From: Nonomuraea cavernae | GTDB lineage: Bacteria; Actinomycetota; Actinomycetes; Streptosporangiales; Streptosporangiaceae | DNA: 64,000 nt | Direction: 5' to 3' | Assembly (NCBI RefSeq): GCF_014646355.1 | Contig: NZ_BMNH01000032.1 | Location: 648-64,647 of the forward strand | In this document: positions 51,740 through 60,903 of the stretch, one piece after another | Numbering within the stretch: position 1 is the first letter of the stretch | How the letters are laid out: each line of letters starts with the position of its first letter | The notes under the pieces: model-generated | Databases searched by the model: none | Told to the model about the DNA's origin: nothing | The model's input: only the letters and a program-made list of their open reading frames with translations | Program-made: the position numbers and the translations under genes

Positions 51740-51811
51740 GGACGATTAGCTCAGCGGGAGAGCGCTTCCCTGACACGGAAGAGGTCACAGGTTCAATCCC
51801 TGTATCGTCCA
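51740..51811 (+). tRNA. tRNA-Val (GAC), T-stem variant
   Basis: A 72-nt gene equal to the tRNA-Val at 23657-23728 except that the third T-stem pair is A-T instead of T-A (ACAGG/CCTGT against ACTGG/CCAGT). CCA is not encoded (CCG follows). Confidence 0.97.
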
Positions 51812-51818
51812 CCGAGAA

Positions 51819-51857
51819 GAGCCCGGCACCCTTGTGGTGACCGGGCTCCTTTCTTTC
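51819..51857 (+). terminator. Terminator of the rightward tRNA cluster
   Basis: GAGCCCGG (51819-51826) pairs with CCGGGCTC (51841-51848), with an extra CACC/GGTG helix inside, followed by CTTTCTTTC. It starts seven bases after tRNA-Val and is also positioned to stop the convergent amt transcript. Confidence 0.9.
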
Positions 51858-51891
51858 GTGGTTCAAGGGCGTAGAGGTCCGGGGCCCGGGA

Positions 51892-53097
51892 TCAGCTCTC
51901 CGCGAAGTTGCGGTCCGCCCCCTGCTCCTGCTCCTCGTCCGTCATCCGCATGCGGAAGAGCCTGTCGATGACGTACCCGATGGCGTACGTGAGGACGAAC
52001 GAGTAGACGCCGACCACCACGATGGCGACCGCCTGTTTGCCGAGCACCGCGACCGAGCCGCCGTGGAAGAGGCCGGGCACTCCGCGCAACTCGCCGGTGG
52101 CGAAGAAGCCGAGTGACAGGAGGCCGACGATGCCGCCCACCCCGTGGATGCCGGTGACGTCCAGGGTGTCGTCGTAGCCGACGACGAACTTCATCTCCAC
52201 CGCGTACGTGCAGACGATGGCGGCGATGATCCCGATGAAGAACGCGCCGACGGGGTTGACGAAGGCGCACGAGGGGGTGATGGCCACGAGTCCGGCGAGC
52301 GCGCCGCTGGCGGAGCCCACCTTGGTCAGGTGCCGGAAGCGGATCCATTCCAGCAGCCGCCAGGTCAGCATCGCGGAGCAGCCGGCGATCATGGTGCTGA
52401 CGAAGGCCCTGGCGGCCGTGGCGCCGTCGGTCAGCGCCGAACCGGCGTTGAACCCGAACCAGCCGAACCACAGCAAACCCAAGCCAAGCATGACATAGGC
52501 GATGTTGCCCGGCCTGGGCCCTTCCTGGCGGCGGAAGGCGACGCCCCGGCCCAGCACGAGCGCCATGGCCAGCCCGGCGATGCCCGAGTTCAGCTCGACG
52601 ACCAGGCCGCCGGCGAAGTCCATGACCCCCCACTTGCTGAGCCACCCGGACTGGGCGAACACCCAGTGCGCGATCGGCGTGTAGACCAGGGTGATCCAGA
52701 CGACGACGAAGGCGATCCACGGCCCGAACCGGGCGCGTCCCGCGATCGAGCCGCTGATGAGCGCGACCGTGATGATGGCGAAGGTGGCCTGGAAGGCCGC
52801 GTAGACGTAGATGGGGATCCGTCCGAACACCTCCGTGGGAGCCATGCCGGGGAAGTTGCTCCAGCCGATGAGGCCCACCCCGCCGGCGTCCGTGCCGAAG
52901 GCGAGCCCGAAACCGTAGGCGAACCACACGACGGTCACCAGGCTGATGCAGATGAAGCTCATATAAAGCATCGTCAAAAGGTTTCTGGAGCGGACCATGC
53001 CGCCATAAAAAAAGGCCAGTCCAGGGGTCATCAGAAGCACCATCGCGGTGCTCACCAGCATCCAGGCAGAATCTCCGGTGTTCAGACCGGTCGGCAT
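51892..53097 (-). CDS. amt: Ammonium transporter with Glu in the first twin-His position
   Basis: A 401-residue Amt/Mep/Rh channel with eleven predicted helices. MPGLAFFYGGMVRSRNLL-like and WVFAQSGWLSKWGVMDFAGG segments are diagnostic. The pore normally has two facing histidines. Here the first is Glu168 (GGLVVELNSGIAGL), while the second, His318 (GIHGVGGIVG), is kept. The same His-to-Glu change is known in fungal Mep1-type transporters and alters proton coupling and pH range. ATG with GGGGAAG upstream. No glnK gene follows. It is divergent from the urea transporter/urease genes. Confidence 0.94.
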   Translation of the reverse strand: MPTGLNTGDSAWMLVSTAMVLLMTPGLAFFYGGMVRSRNLLTMLYMSFICISLVTVVWFAYGFGLAFGTDAGGVGLIGWSNFPGMAPTEVFGRIPIYVYAAFQATFAIITVALISGSIAGRARFGPWIAFVVVWITLVYTPIAHWVFAQSGWLSKWGVMDFAGGLVVELNSGIAGLAMALVLGRGVAFRRQEGPRPGNIAYVMLGLGLLWFGWFGFNAGSALTDGATAARAFVSTMIAGCSAMLTWRLLEWIRFRHLTKVGSASGALAGLVAITPSCAFVNPVGAFFIGIIAAIVCTYAVEMKFVVGYDDTLDVTGIHGVGGIVGLLSLGFFATGELRGVPGLFHGGSVAVLGKQAVAIVVVGVYSFVLTYAIGYVIDRLFRMRMTDEEQEQGADRNFAES

Positions 53098-53316
53098 TTC
53101 TTCCCCCTCGTTCGAGCTGCATTTTCGAATTGCGCTCACAGGCACATGACGAGGCCCTGCCCGCTGTCTTGACCTTGGCACCGAGGAGGCAAACGCGACG
53201 TTTCATTACTTTGCCCATCATTAACTCTCGTCTCTTTTCAGTGGACCGGGCCAGGGAAGTTAACGGTGCGACCCCCTCGATTCGTGTTTTTCCTGGCGGA
53301 ACGGAGATCTGCGCAC

Positions 53317-54300
53317 ATGAGCTCGGCGTCGCTACCGGGGGACAAACCTGGCGGGACCGGCTCGACAGGGGGCAATCGGCTGACCGACCTGCTGTTGACC
53401 GTTCCACGCGGCGTCGCGCAGGTCGACTTCCAGCCGAGCTACTGGACGGGGCTGCTGTTCATCGTCGCGCTGTTCGTCGGCGGCTGGCAGTTCGGCGTCT
53501 TCGGGCTGCTGGGAACGGTGGCCGCCACCGCCACCGCCTACCTGCTGGGCGTCACCTGGGATCGGGTCGGCCTCGGTCTCGAAGGTTTCTGCGGAACGCT
53601 GATCGGTGTCAGCCTCGTCCTCTACCTCGGTGTCAGCTGGATGACCGTCTTCCTGGTCATCGGGGGCGCGATCGCCGGAAGCGTGCTCACCTCGGCCATG
53701 GTCACGGTGCTCACGCCGTACAACCTGCCGACGTTCACCGCCCCGTTCTGCGTGATCACCACGGTGATGGTGATCGGCGCGCCGTCGTTCGCCCGCGTCT
53801 GGGCCGGGCACGTCAACACCAGCGCGCCGTCCGTGACCCACCCAGGCACGGCGGTCACCTGGACCGACGTCTGGCAGGGCACTTTCAACGGCGTCGGCCA
53901 GGTGTTCTTCCAGAACAAGTGGTACGTCGGCGTCATCTTCCTGCTGGGGCTGCTGGTCGCCGGCCGGCGGATCGCGCTGGTGGCCTTCCTGTCCAGCCTG
54001 CTCGGGCTGCTCGTGGGCTGGTCGTTCGGCGCCCAGGCGGCCGACCTCGGAGCCGGTCTGTACGGCTACAACTCGGTGCTGACCGGGATCGCGCTGGCCG
54101 GGACGTTCGTCGTGCTGACCCCGATCAGCGGGGTCTACGCGGCGATCGGCGCCGCCTCGGCGGCCGCGCTGACCGCCGGGATCGGCAACCTGTTCGCCGT
54201 GGTCGGCGGCCACACCCTGACCTGGCCGTTCGTACTGATCACCTGGGTCTTCCTGGCCGCCGTCCCGATGCTCGCCAAGATCCACCGGGTCGCCGACTGA
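53317..54300 (+). CDS. Urea transporter (UT family)
   Basis: A 327-residue membrane protein of the UT/SLC14 family, forming a urea channel. Two homologous halves are visible, each with a gating stretch (GFCGTLIGVSLVLYLGVSW; YNSVLTGIALAGTF) and a proline-rich turn (TPYNLPTFTAPFCVITTVM; HTLTWPFVLITW), corresponding to the LxxPxxT pore motif region. It starts 29 bp upstream of ureA and is the head of the urease operon. The ATG at 53317 follows ACGGAGA. Confidence 0.92.
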   Translation: MSSASLPGDKPGGTGSTGGNRLTDLLLTVPRGVAQVDFQPSYWTGLLFIVALFVGGWQFGVFGLLGTVAATATAYLLGVTWDRVGLGLEGFCGTLIGVSLVLYLGVSWMTVFLVIGGAIAGSVLTSAMVTVLTPYNLPTFTAPFCVITTVMVIGAPSFARVWAGHVNTSAPSVTHPGTAVTWTDVWQGTFNGVGQVFFQNKWYVGVIFLLGLLVAGRRIALVAFLSSLLGLLVGWSFGAQAADLGAGLYGYNSVLTGIALAGTFVVLTPISGVYAAIGAASAAALTAGIGNLFAVVGGHTLTWPFVLITWVFLAAVPMLAKIHRVAD

Positions 54301-54329
54301 GGCGCCGGGAGGAGAAAGAGAGAACCTGA

Positions 54330-54638
54330 ATGAACCTCACACCACGAGAGATCGACAAGCTGCTGATCTTCGTCGTCGCGGAGCTGGCGGACAAACGCAG
54401 GAAGCGCGGGCTGAAACTCAACTACGGCGAGTCGGTGGCACTGATCAGCTCCGCCATCGTGGAGGCGGCCCGTGACGGCAAGACCGTGGCCGAGTGCATG
54501 GAGCTGGGCAAGAACATCGTCGGCCCGGACGACGTCCTGCCCGGCGTGCGCGGGATGCTCAAGCTGCTACAGGTCGAGGCGGCGTTCGACGACGGCACCA
54601 AGCTGGTCTCCTGCCACGATCCCGTAGGCGGGAAATGA
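54330..54638 (+). CDS. ureA: Urease gamma subunit
   Basis: A 102-residue structural subunit of nickel urease. [40 protein letters not shown] and [19 protein letters not shown]-type residues match the family end to end. GGAGGAGAAAG lies upstream. Its stop overlaps the start of a CbiX-like gene by 4 bp (ATGA), so that gene, not ureB, is its translational partner. Confidence 0.97.
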   Translation: MNLTPREIDKLLIFVVAELADKRRKRGLKLNYGESVALISSAIVEAARDGKTVAECMELGKNIVGPDDVLPGVRGMLKLLQVEAAFDDGTKLVSCHDPVGGK

Positions 54639-55381
54639 CGATCCGGCCCCGCGACGTCCTGCTGGCCGCCGGGCACGAGAGTCTCGGCGGCCAGAGCCTG
54701 CGCGACCTGGCCGGGCCGGGCACCGAGGCGCACGCCGCCGGTCGCGACCTGGCCGCGGCCGTCCGCGACCACGCCCGGGCCGTGGTCGTGCCGATGACGC
54801 TGGGCCGCGACCCGGGCCTGTCCGCCACCGCCGCGCAGACCCTGGCCTGGGCGGCCCGCGACCGGACGCCCGGAGATCTGCTGCTCGCGCCGCCGCTGGG
54901 CTCGCCGGAGCACCTGGTCGGCTGGCTCAAGGCGGCGATCGGCAGGGACCTGCGCGCCGGGCCGCCGCCTCAGGCCGTGGTGCTGTCGGCCCCGTCCGCC
55001 GGGCCGGAGCAGGACGCGGAGCTGTTCAAGGTGGCGTACCTGGTGGGGCGGGGCCTGCCGGTCCGCTGGGTGGAGGTGGCGTTGACCGGCGGCAGGCCGG
55101 ACATGACGGAGAGCCTGGCCCGCTGCCACCTGCTCGGGGCCGTGGACGTGCTGCTCGTCCCCGCCTCCTTCGTCCCGGCGCCGGTCCTGGACGGCGTGCG
55201 GACAGGCGGACCGCTGCTCGGGCCGGCCGGGCTCGCGGCGCTGATCAGAGACCGCGTGGCCACGGCGGAGCGCCGGTGGCGCCTCGACGGCGACGACGGC
55301 CTGTCCGGCGAGAGGAGCGCGCACCACCACCACGACCACCACCACGACTCCCTAGAAAGGGCGACGTTCCATGTCGGATGA
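54635..55381 (+). CDS. CbiX-like protein with histidine-rich tail inside the urease operon
   Basis: A 248-residue protein of the CbiX/SirB/CfbA chelatase fold. [11 protein letters not shown] (9-19) keeps a histidine near the first-strand metal position, [20 protein letters not shown] (51-70) is a clear family signature, and a second half ([30 protein letters not shown]) repeats the fold. The C-terminus is HHHHDHHHD (230-238), seven histidines in nine residues, a classic nickel-binding tail. It overlaps ureA by 4 bp and ureB by 11 bp. No ureE is present, so I infer a nickel storage or delivery role; true chelatase activity is unproven. Confidence 0.8.
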   Translation: MTIRPRDVLLAAGHESLGGQSLRDLAGPGTEAHAAGRDLAAAVRDHARAVVVPMTLGRDPGLSATAAQTLAWAARDRTPGDLLLAPPLGSPEHLVGWLKAAIGRDLRAGPPPQAVVLSAPSAGPEQDAELFKVAYLVGRGLPVRWVEVALTGGRPDMTESLARCHLLGAVDVLLVPASFVPAPVLDGVRTGGPLLGPAGLAALIRDRVATAERRWRLDGDDGLSGERSAHHHHDHHHDSLERATFHVG

Positions 55382-55859
55382 CGATGTCTACATTTACGGC
55401 GAAGGAAAGATCGAGCTCAACGCGGGACAGCGAAGAGTGATGCTCACCGTGCACAACACCGGTGACCGGGCGATCCAGATCGGCTCTCATTTCCATTTCT
55501 TCGAGACCAACCGCGCCCTGAGCTTCGACCGGGAGAAGGCATTCGGGATGCGCCTCGACATTCCGTCGGGCACCGCGGTGCGTTTCGAGCCGGGTGACAC
55601 CAAGGACGTCCAGCTGGTGGAGTACGGCGGCGGTCTGAGAATCGTCGGATTCGGCGGGCTGCTCAACGGAAGCGTCCGCTCTCGCGAGGCCCGGCGGGAG
55701 GCGATCGTGAGAATGCGCGCCCGCGGCTACCGCGACGAGCCGGGCGCCCCGGAGAAACCGGCGAAACCCGAGAGGAGCGAGAAGCCCGAGAAGGCGGAGA
55801 AGGCTGAGAAGGGCGCTGCCAAGACGAAGCGCGCACCCCGTACAGGCAAGAAGGGCTGA
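55371..55859 (+). CDS. ureB: Urease beta subunit with a lysine-rich C-terminal extension
   Basis: A 162-residue subunit. The core (1-105) is canonical: [35 protein letters not shown] and [17 protein letters not shown]. About 45 residues follow that are unusual for UreB: a Lys/Glu/Pro repeat tract ([20 protein letters not shown]) ending in a basic tail. It is likely disordered. The start overlaps the CbiX-like gene by 11 bp, and ureC follows after 5 bp. Confidence 0.95.
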   Translation: MSDDDVYIYGEGKIELNAGQRRVMLTVHNTGDRAIQIGSHFHFFETNRALSFDREKAFGMRLDIPSGTAVRFEPGDTKDVQLVEYGGGLRIVGFGGLLNGSVRSREARREAIVRMRARGYRDEPGAPEKPAKPERSEKPEKAEKAEKGAAKTKRAPRTGKKG

Positions 55860-55864
55860 CCTCG

Positions 55865-57589
55865 ATGACCAGCATCGACCGCAAGCGGTATGCGAGCATG
55901 TACGGCCCCACCGTGGGCGACCGGATCCACCTGGGCGACACCAACCTGGTCGTCGAGGTGGAGAAGGACTACACCGAGGGCCACTACGGCGACGAGGTCC
56001 AGTACGGCGGCGGCAAGACCGCCCGAGACGGCATGTCCGCTGATCCGGGGTCGCAGAACGCCACGACCGCCCTCGACACGGTGATCACCAACGCCGTGAT
56101 CATCGACCCGGTGCTCGGCATCATCAAGGCCGACATCGGGATCAAGAACGGGCGGATCGCCGGCGTCGGCAAGTCCGGCAACCCGCACACGCAGAACGGC
56201 GTGGACCGGCGGCTGATCGTCGGCGCGGGCACCGAGGTGATCTCCGGCGAGAACCTCATCGCCACCGCGGGCGCCATCGACACCCACGTCCACTTCATCT
56301 CCCCGCTGCAGGCGGAGCACGCGCTGAGCAACGGGATCACCACCCTGCTCGGCGGCGGCACCGGGCCGGCCGACGGCACCCGGGGCACGACCTGCACGCC
56401 GGGCCCGTGGAACATCAGCCGCATCCTGCAGGCGTACGAGGAGATCCCGATCAACGTCGGGCTCCTCGGCAAGGGCAACAGCAGCCTGCCGAAACCGCTG
56501 GAGGAGCAGCTCCGCGCGGGCGCCTGCGGCCTGAAGGTGCACGAGGACTGGGGCACGACGCCCGCCGTCATCGACTGCGCGCTGTCGGTGGCCGACGCCT
56601 ACGACATCCAGATCAACATCCACACCGACACGCTGAACGAGGCCGGGTTCGTCGAGGACACCATCAGCGCGATCAACGGACGCGCGATCCACACCTACCA
56701 CTCCGAAGGCGCCGGCGGCGGCCACGCGCCGGACATCCTGCGGGTGATCGGTGAGCCCAACGTACTGCCCGCCTCCACCAACCCGACACTGCCCTACACG
56801 GCCAACTCGGTGGACGAACTGCTGGACATGACGATGGTCTGTCACCATCTCAGCTACGACGTCCCCGAGGACATCGCCTTCGCCGAGAGCCGGGTCCGCG
56901 CCGAGACCATCGCGGCGGAGACGGTGCTGCACGACCTGGGCATGATCAGCATCATCGGCTCCGACTCCCAGGCCATGGGCCGGGTCGGCGAGTCGGTCAC
57001 CCGGGCCTTCCAGATCGCCCACCACTGCAAGGAGCAGCGGGGCCCGCTGCCGGAGGACTCCGAGCGTAACGACAACTACCGGGTGCTGCGCTTCATGGCC
57101 AAGGTCACCATCAACCCGGCCCGCGTCAGCGGCATGGCGGACCTGATCGGCTCGCTCGAGGACGGCAAGCTGGCGGACATCGTGCTGTGGCCCGTGCACT
57201 CGTTCGCCGTCAAGCCGCTCATGGTCGTCAAGGGCGGGTTGATCAGCTGGGGTGAGATGGGCGATCCGAACGCGTCGCTGCCCACCCCGCAGCCGGTCTA
57301 CTTCCGGCCGATGTTCGGCGCCGTCGGCAAGGCGCTGCGCAAGACCTGCGTCACCTTCATGTCGGACGCGGGCATCCAGAACCAGGTGCCCGAGCGGCTC
57401 GGACTGGAACGGCTGGTCGCGCCGGTGCGGCAGTGCCGGACGGTCGACAAGCGGCACATGCTGTACAACTCGACGCTCGGCGACATCAGAGTCGACCCGG
57501 AAACCTACAAGGTCACGCTGAACGGCGAGCTGATGACCATCGAACCGGCCCGCAAGCTCCCGCTCAACCGGCTCTACTTCATCGCCTGA
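55865..57589 (+). CDS. ureC: Urease alpha (catalytic) subunit
   Basis: A 574-residue nickel amidohydrolase that splits urea to ammonia and carbamate. All active-site residues are present: His141 and His143 (DTHVH), the carbamylated Lys224 (GLKVHEDWG), His253 (NIHTDTLNE), His279 ([12 protein letters not shown]) and Asp367 (GSDSQAMGR), with the mobile-flap Cys326 and His327 (MVCHHL). It should be fully active once loaded with nickel by the UreD-UreF-UreG complex encoded directly downstream. Confidence 0.98.
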   Translation: MTSIDRKRYASMYGPTVGDRIHLGDTNLVVEVEKDYTEGHYGDEVQYGGGKTARDGMSADPGSQNATTALDTVITNAVIIDPVLGIIKADIGIKNGRIAGVGKSGNPHTQNGVDRRLIVGAGTEVISGENLIATAGAIDTHVHFISPLQAEHALSNGITTLLGGGTGPADGTRGTTCTPGPWNISRILQAYEEIPINVGLLGKGNSSLPKPLEEQLRAGACGLKVHEDWGTTPAVIDCALSVADAYDIQINIHTDTLNEAGFVEDTISAINGRAIHTYHSEGAGGGHAPDILRVIGEPNVLPASTNPTLPYTANSVDELLDMTMVCHHLSYDVPEDIAFAESRVRAETIAAETVLHDLGMISIIGSDSQAMGRVGESVTRAFQIAHHCKEQRGPLPEDSERNDNYRVLRFMAKVTINPARVSGMADLIGSLEDGKLADIVLWPVHSFAVKPLMVVKGGLISWGEMGDPNASLPTPQPVYFRPMFGAVGKALRKTCVTFMSDAGIQNQVPERLGLERLVAPVRQCRTVDKRHMLYNSTLGDIRVDPETYKVTLNGELMTIEPARKLPLNRLYFIA

Positions 57590-57602
57590 GCGAGGAGACG
57601 CG

Positions 57603-58319
57603 ATGAGGCTGTCTCGCGGTGGCCTGGAGCCGCTGTTCGCCCAGTTCCAGCTGACGGACTCGGGTTTTCCCAGCGGGCTGTACACGCTGTCGCACGGGCT
57701 GGAGGGATACGTCCAGGAGGGGCTGATCGGCTCCGGCGAGCTGGACGTCCCGCTGACGGACCTGCTGACGGACCTGCTGGAGAACGCGGTGGGCCCGGCG
57801 GACGCCACGGCCCTGGTGCTCGCGCACCGCGCGGTCCAGTCCGGCGACTGGGACCGGGTGGTGGAGGTGGATCAGCGCCTGCACGCCGTCAAACTCGCCC
57901 GCGAGCCGCGCGCGGCCTCGACGAGGACCGGCAGGCAGGTGCTGGCCACGGCCGTCTCGGCCCTCGGCTCGGCGGCCGCCGCCCGGCTCGCCGACCTGGT
58001 CGCGCGCGAGGTCACCCCCGGCAACCACGCGGTCGTCATCGGGGTGGTGCACGCGGGCGGCGGGGTGCCGGTGACCAACGCGGTCGCCGGTGACCTGCAC
58101 GCGTTCGCCGCGAGCTTCACGGCGGCGGCGGTGCGGCTGGGCCGTACCGACTTCCGCCGGGCGCAGGCGATCCTGCGCGAGGTCAGGCCGGTCCTCGTGC
58201 GGGTCGCCCGGGCGGCGCTGGACGCCACCGATCCGCGCGACGTGCACGGCTGCGTGCCCGTCGCCGACACCGTCTCCGCCGCCCACGAGCGGGCGCCGGC
58301 CCGGCTGTTCATCACCTGA
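57603..58319 (+). CDS. ureF: Urease accessory protein UreF
   Basis: A 238-residue all-helical accessory protein that bridges UreD and UreG during nickel insertion and controls UreG GTPase activity. [20 protein letters not shown] (18-37) is the family signature, and [20 protein letters not shown] and the C-terminal helical region fit. It starts 13 bp after ureC with GAGGAG upstream. Confidence 0.94.
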   Translation: MRLSRGGLEPLFAQFQLTDSGFPSGLYTLSHGLEGYVQEGLIGSGELDVPLTDLLTDLLENAVGPADATALVLAHRAVQSGDWDRVVEVDQRLHAVKLAREPRAASTRTGRQVLATAVSALGSAAAARLADLVAREVTPGNHAVVIGVVHAGGGVPVTNAVAGDLHAFAASFTAAAVRLGRTDFRRAQAILREVRPVLVRVARAALDATDPRDVHGCVPVADTVSAAHERAPARLFIT

Positions 58320-58342
58320 AGGGATCGACTGAAGGGAGTGAC

Positions 58343-58978
58343 ATGGAACTGGAAACGGTGTTCAAGGTCGGCGTCGGCGGGCCCGTCGGGTCGGGCAAGA
58401 CCGCGCTCATCGAGGCGCTCATCCCCATCCTCGTCGAGCACGGCCGCAGACCCGGTGTCATCACCAACGACATCTACACCCAGGAGGACGCCGACCACGT
58501 CCGCCGCGCGATGGCCGGCATCCTCGACCCGGAGCGGGTGGTCGGCGTCGAGACCGGGGCCTGCCCGCACACCGCGGTGCGCGACGACCCGACGATGAAC
58601 CTCGCCGCGGCGGCCGAGCTGCTCGACCGCTTCCCCGACATCGACCTGCTGCTCTTCGAGAGCGGCGGCGACAACCTGACGCTGACCTTCAGCCCGGTGC
58701 TGGCCGACGTGTACGTGTTCGTCCTGGACACCGCCGAGGGCGAGAAGATGCCGCGCAAGCGCGGCCCCGGCACGACGGACTCCGACCTGCTGGTCATCAA
58801 CAAGATCGACCTCGCGCCGTACGTGCGGACCGACCTCGCGGTCATGGAACGCGACGCGCACGCGGTGCGCGGGAGCGGGCCCGTCATCCTCACCGACTGC
58901 CTGACCGGCACCGGGGTCGGCGACGTCGCCGACTTCATCGAGGCTCGTCAGGGGGCGGAGTGGGTCTCGCAGAACTAG
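58343..58978 (+). CDS. ureG: Urease accessory GTPase UreG
   Basis: A 211-residue SIMIBI GTPase that delivers nickel to apo-urease. The P-loop is GGPVGSGKT (12-20), the metal-binding CPH motif is Cys74-Pro75-His76 (GACPHTAV), and [11 protein letters not shown] is the guanine-specificity motif. It has no histidine-rich N-terminus, so nickel storage must lie in another protein; the His-tailed CbiX-like protein is the obvious candidate. The end overlaps ureD by 19 bp. Confidence 0.97.
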   Translation: MELETVFKVGVGGPVGSGKTALIEALIPILVEHGRRPGVITNDIYTQEDADHVRRAMAGILDPERVVGVETGACPHTAVRDDPTMNLAAAAELLDRFPDIDLLLFESGGDNLTLTFSPVLADVYVFVLDTAEGEKMPRKRGPGTTDSDLLVINKIDLAPYVRTDLAVMERDAHAVRGSGPVILTDCLTGTGVGDVADFIEARQGAEWVSQN

Positions 58979-59922
58979 CGCGCCGGCCCGGCGGCTCACC
59001 CGACCCGCTGGTCCCGGAGAGCTACACCGCGACCTGGCTGCCGCACCAGGTCGCCCGCCACGCCTCCGGCGTGGACATGCTGCCCGTCGGCAGCCCCGGC
59101 AAGGTCGGCATCCTCGACCTGGCCTTCGAGCGGATCGGCGACCGGACCGAGCTGACCGCCCTCTACCAGAAGGCGCCCCTGCACACCACGCGCCCGCTGT
59201 ACTACGACCCCGAGTGGCCCGGCCTGCCGTACGCGATGCTCCTGTCGTCCAGCGGCGGCGTCATCCAGGGCGACCGGTACCGCGTCGACGTGACCTGCGG
59301 CGCCGGTGCGGCGGTGCACCTGTCGACCGCGGCCGCCACACGCGTCTACCGGATGGACCAGGACTACGCCTCCCAGCTGGTGAACCTCACCGTCGGACCG
59401 GGCGGCTACCTGGAGTACCTGCCGGAGCACACGATCCCGTACGTGGACTCGCGCTACTACCAGCGGATCGGCGTCACCATGGCCCCGGACGCGACCGTCG
59501 TGCTGGGCGAGACCGTCATGGGCGGCCGGCTGGTTCGCGGCGAGCGGCACGCCTACGCCGCGTACTGCGCCGACCTGGAGGTGCGCGGCCCGGACGGGCG
59601 GCTGATCTTCGCCGATCCGATGCGCCTGGCGCCGGCCGAGCGAGCGGTGACCGGCCCGGCCGTGCTGGCCGGGTTCGACGTCGTGGCCTCCTTCTACGTC
59701 GTCACCGGTGACAGGCCGGCGCGGGAGCTCGCGGACGCGCTGCACGACGCGCTCTCGGGGACGGGGCTGCGGGCCGGCGCCGGCGTGCTGCCCGGGGAGC
59801 GGGGAGCGTGGGCCCGGATCCTCGGCGGCCGCTCCCCCGACGTGACGGCCGCCCGGCACCTGGCCTGGGACGTCGTCCGCAGGCTGCTGAGGGGCGTGCC
59901 GGCGCCGGACCGCCGGATCTGA
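58960..59922 (+). CDS. ureD: Urease accessory protein UreD (UreH)
   Basis: A 320-residue beta-helical scaffold that carries nickel through an internal tunnel to apo-urease. [53 protein letters not shown] and [13 protein letters not shown] are all family signatures. It starts at a GTG inside ureG, completing the ureA-cbiX-like-ureBCFGD set. The family signatures begin only after about 45 residues, so the exact start is open. Confidence 0.93.
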   Translation: MGLAELARRPGGSPDPLVPESYTATWLPHQVARHASGVDMLPVGSPGKVGILDLAFERIGDRTELTALYQKAPLHTTRPLYYDPEWPGLPYAMLLSSSGGVIQGDRYRVDVTCGAGAAVHLSTAAATRVYRMDQDYASQLVNLTVGPGGYLEYLPEHTIPYVDSRYYQRIGVTMAPDATVVLGETVMGGRLVRGERHAYAAYCADLEVRGPDGRLIFADPMRLAPAERAVTGPAVLAGFDVVASFYVVTGDRPARELADALHDALSGTGLRAGAGVLPGERGAWARILGGRSPDVTAARHLAWDVVRRLLRGVPAPDRRI

Positions 59923-59945
59923 CCCACGAGGAGGGAGAGCCATCC

Positions 59946-60419
59946 ATGGAGAGCGATGAGCACCTGGGCCGGCGCGAGCGCGCCGAGGCCGTCTCGCTGC
60001 ACCCGCACGGCCCGCCGGCCTGGCAGCCGGGCGTGTTCCTGGACATCGCGATCGGGGGCGCCGTCGGCGCCCTCCTGCGTTATCTGCTGACCGCGGCGAT
60101 CCCCGCCTCGCCGACGGGTGTTCCCTGGGGCATCTTCACGGTGAACATGATCGGCTGCCTCCTCATGGGCCTGCTGACGTCGTACCTGCTGGTGACCAGG
60201 CCGCGGCCGTTCGTGCGCCCCTTCGCGGTGACCGGCTACCTGGGTGGTTTCACCACGTTCTCGCACCTCATCGACGGCGTCCACAGCCTGGGCGACGCGG
60301 GCAGATGGGGTCTCGGCGTCGGCTACGCGGTGGCCAGCGTGGTGATCGGCTGGATCGCCGTGGTGGCGGGCCTGATGCTCGGAAAGCACCTGCCGCACCA
60401 CAGAGACAGGACGGTGTGA
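59946..60419 (+). CDS. crcB: Fluoride channel CrcB (Fluc), subunit 1
   Basis: A 157-residue membrane protein with four helices and an N-terminal cytoplasmic extension of about 35 residues. Fluc signatures are GGAVGALLRY, FTVNMIGC and GYLGGFTTFS; the last carries the phenylalanine and threonine/serine of the fluoride track. Dual-topology dimers expel fluoride. It overlaps nothing but follows ureD by 23 bp and precedes its partner by 1 bp. Confidence 0.94.
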   Translation: MESDEHLGRRERAEAVSLHPHGPPAWQPGVFLDIAIGGAVGALLRYLLTAAIPASPTGVPWGIFTVNMIGCLLMGLLTSYLLVTRPRPFVRPFAVTGYLGGFTTFSHLIDGVHSLGDAGRWGLGVGYAVASVVIGWIAVVAGLMLGKHLPHHRDRTV

Positions 60420-60420
60420 G

Positions 60421-60780
60421 ATGGCGATCCTCATGGTGCTCATCGGCGGCGCGCTCGGCGCGATGTCCAGGTACGCCCTGGACCGCTACGTCAAGCAGCG
60501 AGCAGGCCGGGCCTTCCCCTGGGGCACGCTCACGGTCAACCTGCTGGGCTCGGGCTTCCTCGGCGCGCTGCACGGGGCCGGCACGGGCACCGAGGTGGAG
60601 GCGCTGCTCGGCACCGGCTTCTGCGGCGCGCTGACCACGTTCAGCACCTTCGAGCTCGACACCGTCCACCTGATCCAGGACGGCTCGTACGGCAAGGCCG
60701 CCGTGAACGCGGTCGGCAGCCTGATCCTCGGCTTCGTCGCCTTCGCCGTCTGCTTCGCCATCGTGCGCGCGCTCATCTGA
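60421..60780 (+). CDS. crcB: Fluoride channel CrcB (Fluc), subunit 2
   Basis: A 119-residue four-helix protein with GGALGAMSRY, LTVNLLGSG and GFCGALTTFSTF signatures. Paired crcB genes usually encode antiparallel heterodimers. It starts one base after the first crcB stop, so the two are co-translated. No fluoride riboswitch fits in the short upstream gaps. Confidence 0.94.
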   Translation: MAILMVLIGGALGAMSRYALDRYVKQRAGRAFPWGTLTVNLLGSGFLGALHGAGTGTEVEALLGTGFCGALTTFSTFELDTVHLIQDGSYGKAAVNAVGSLILGFVAFAVCFAIVRALI

Positions 60781-60903
60781 CCGCCGGCCGGACCGGCCCG
60801 CCGTCACAGGAGCCGGGTCCGATCCACCGGAAGGTCTTCCAGAACACGGCGAAAGGTCCGGCATGACCGTCAGGGAGCCGATCCGGCGCGCGAGGTGCCA
60901 GAG

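Noticed and set aside
23654-51811. Integrated mobile element bounded by tRNA genes
   Set aside because: Neither tRNA cluster is flanked by an integrase, excisionase or a partial tRNA copy in direct orientation; the enclosed genes are mostly housekeeping.
53098-53316. GlnR box in the amt/urea-transporter spacer
   Set aside because: I looked for gTnAc-N6-GaAAc on both strands; only partial matches with wrong spacing were found, so I do not call a site.
59923-60420. Fluoride riboswitch controlling crcB
   Set aside because: Only 23 bp and 1 bp separate the genes, too short for the aptamer, and no matching pseudoknot sequence is visible.
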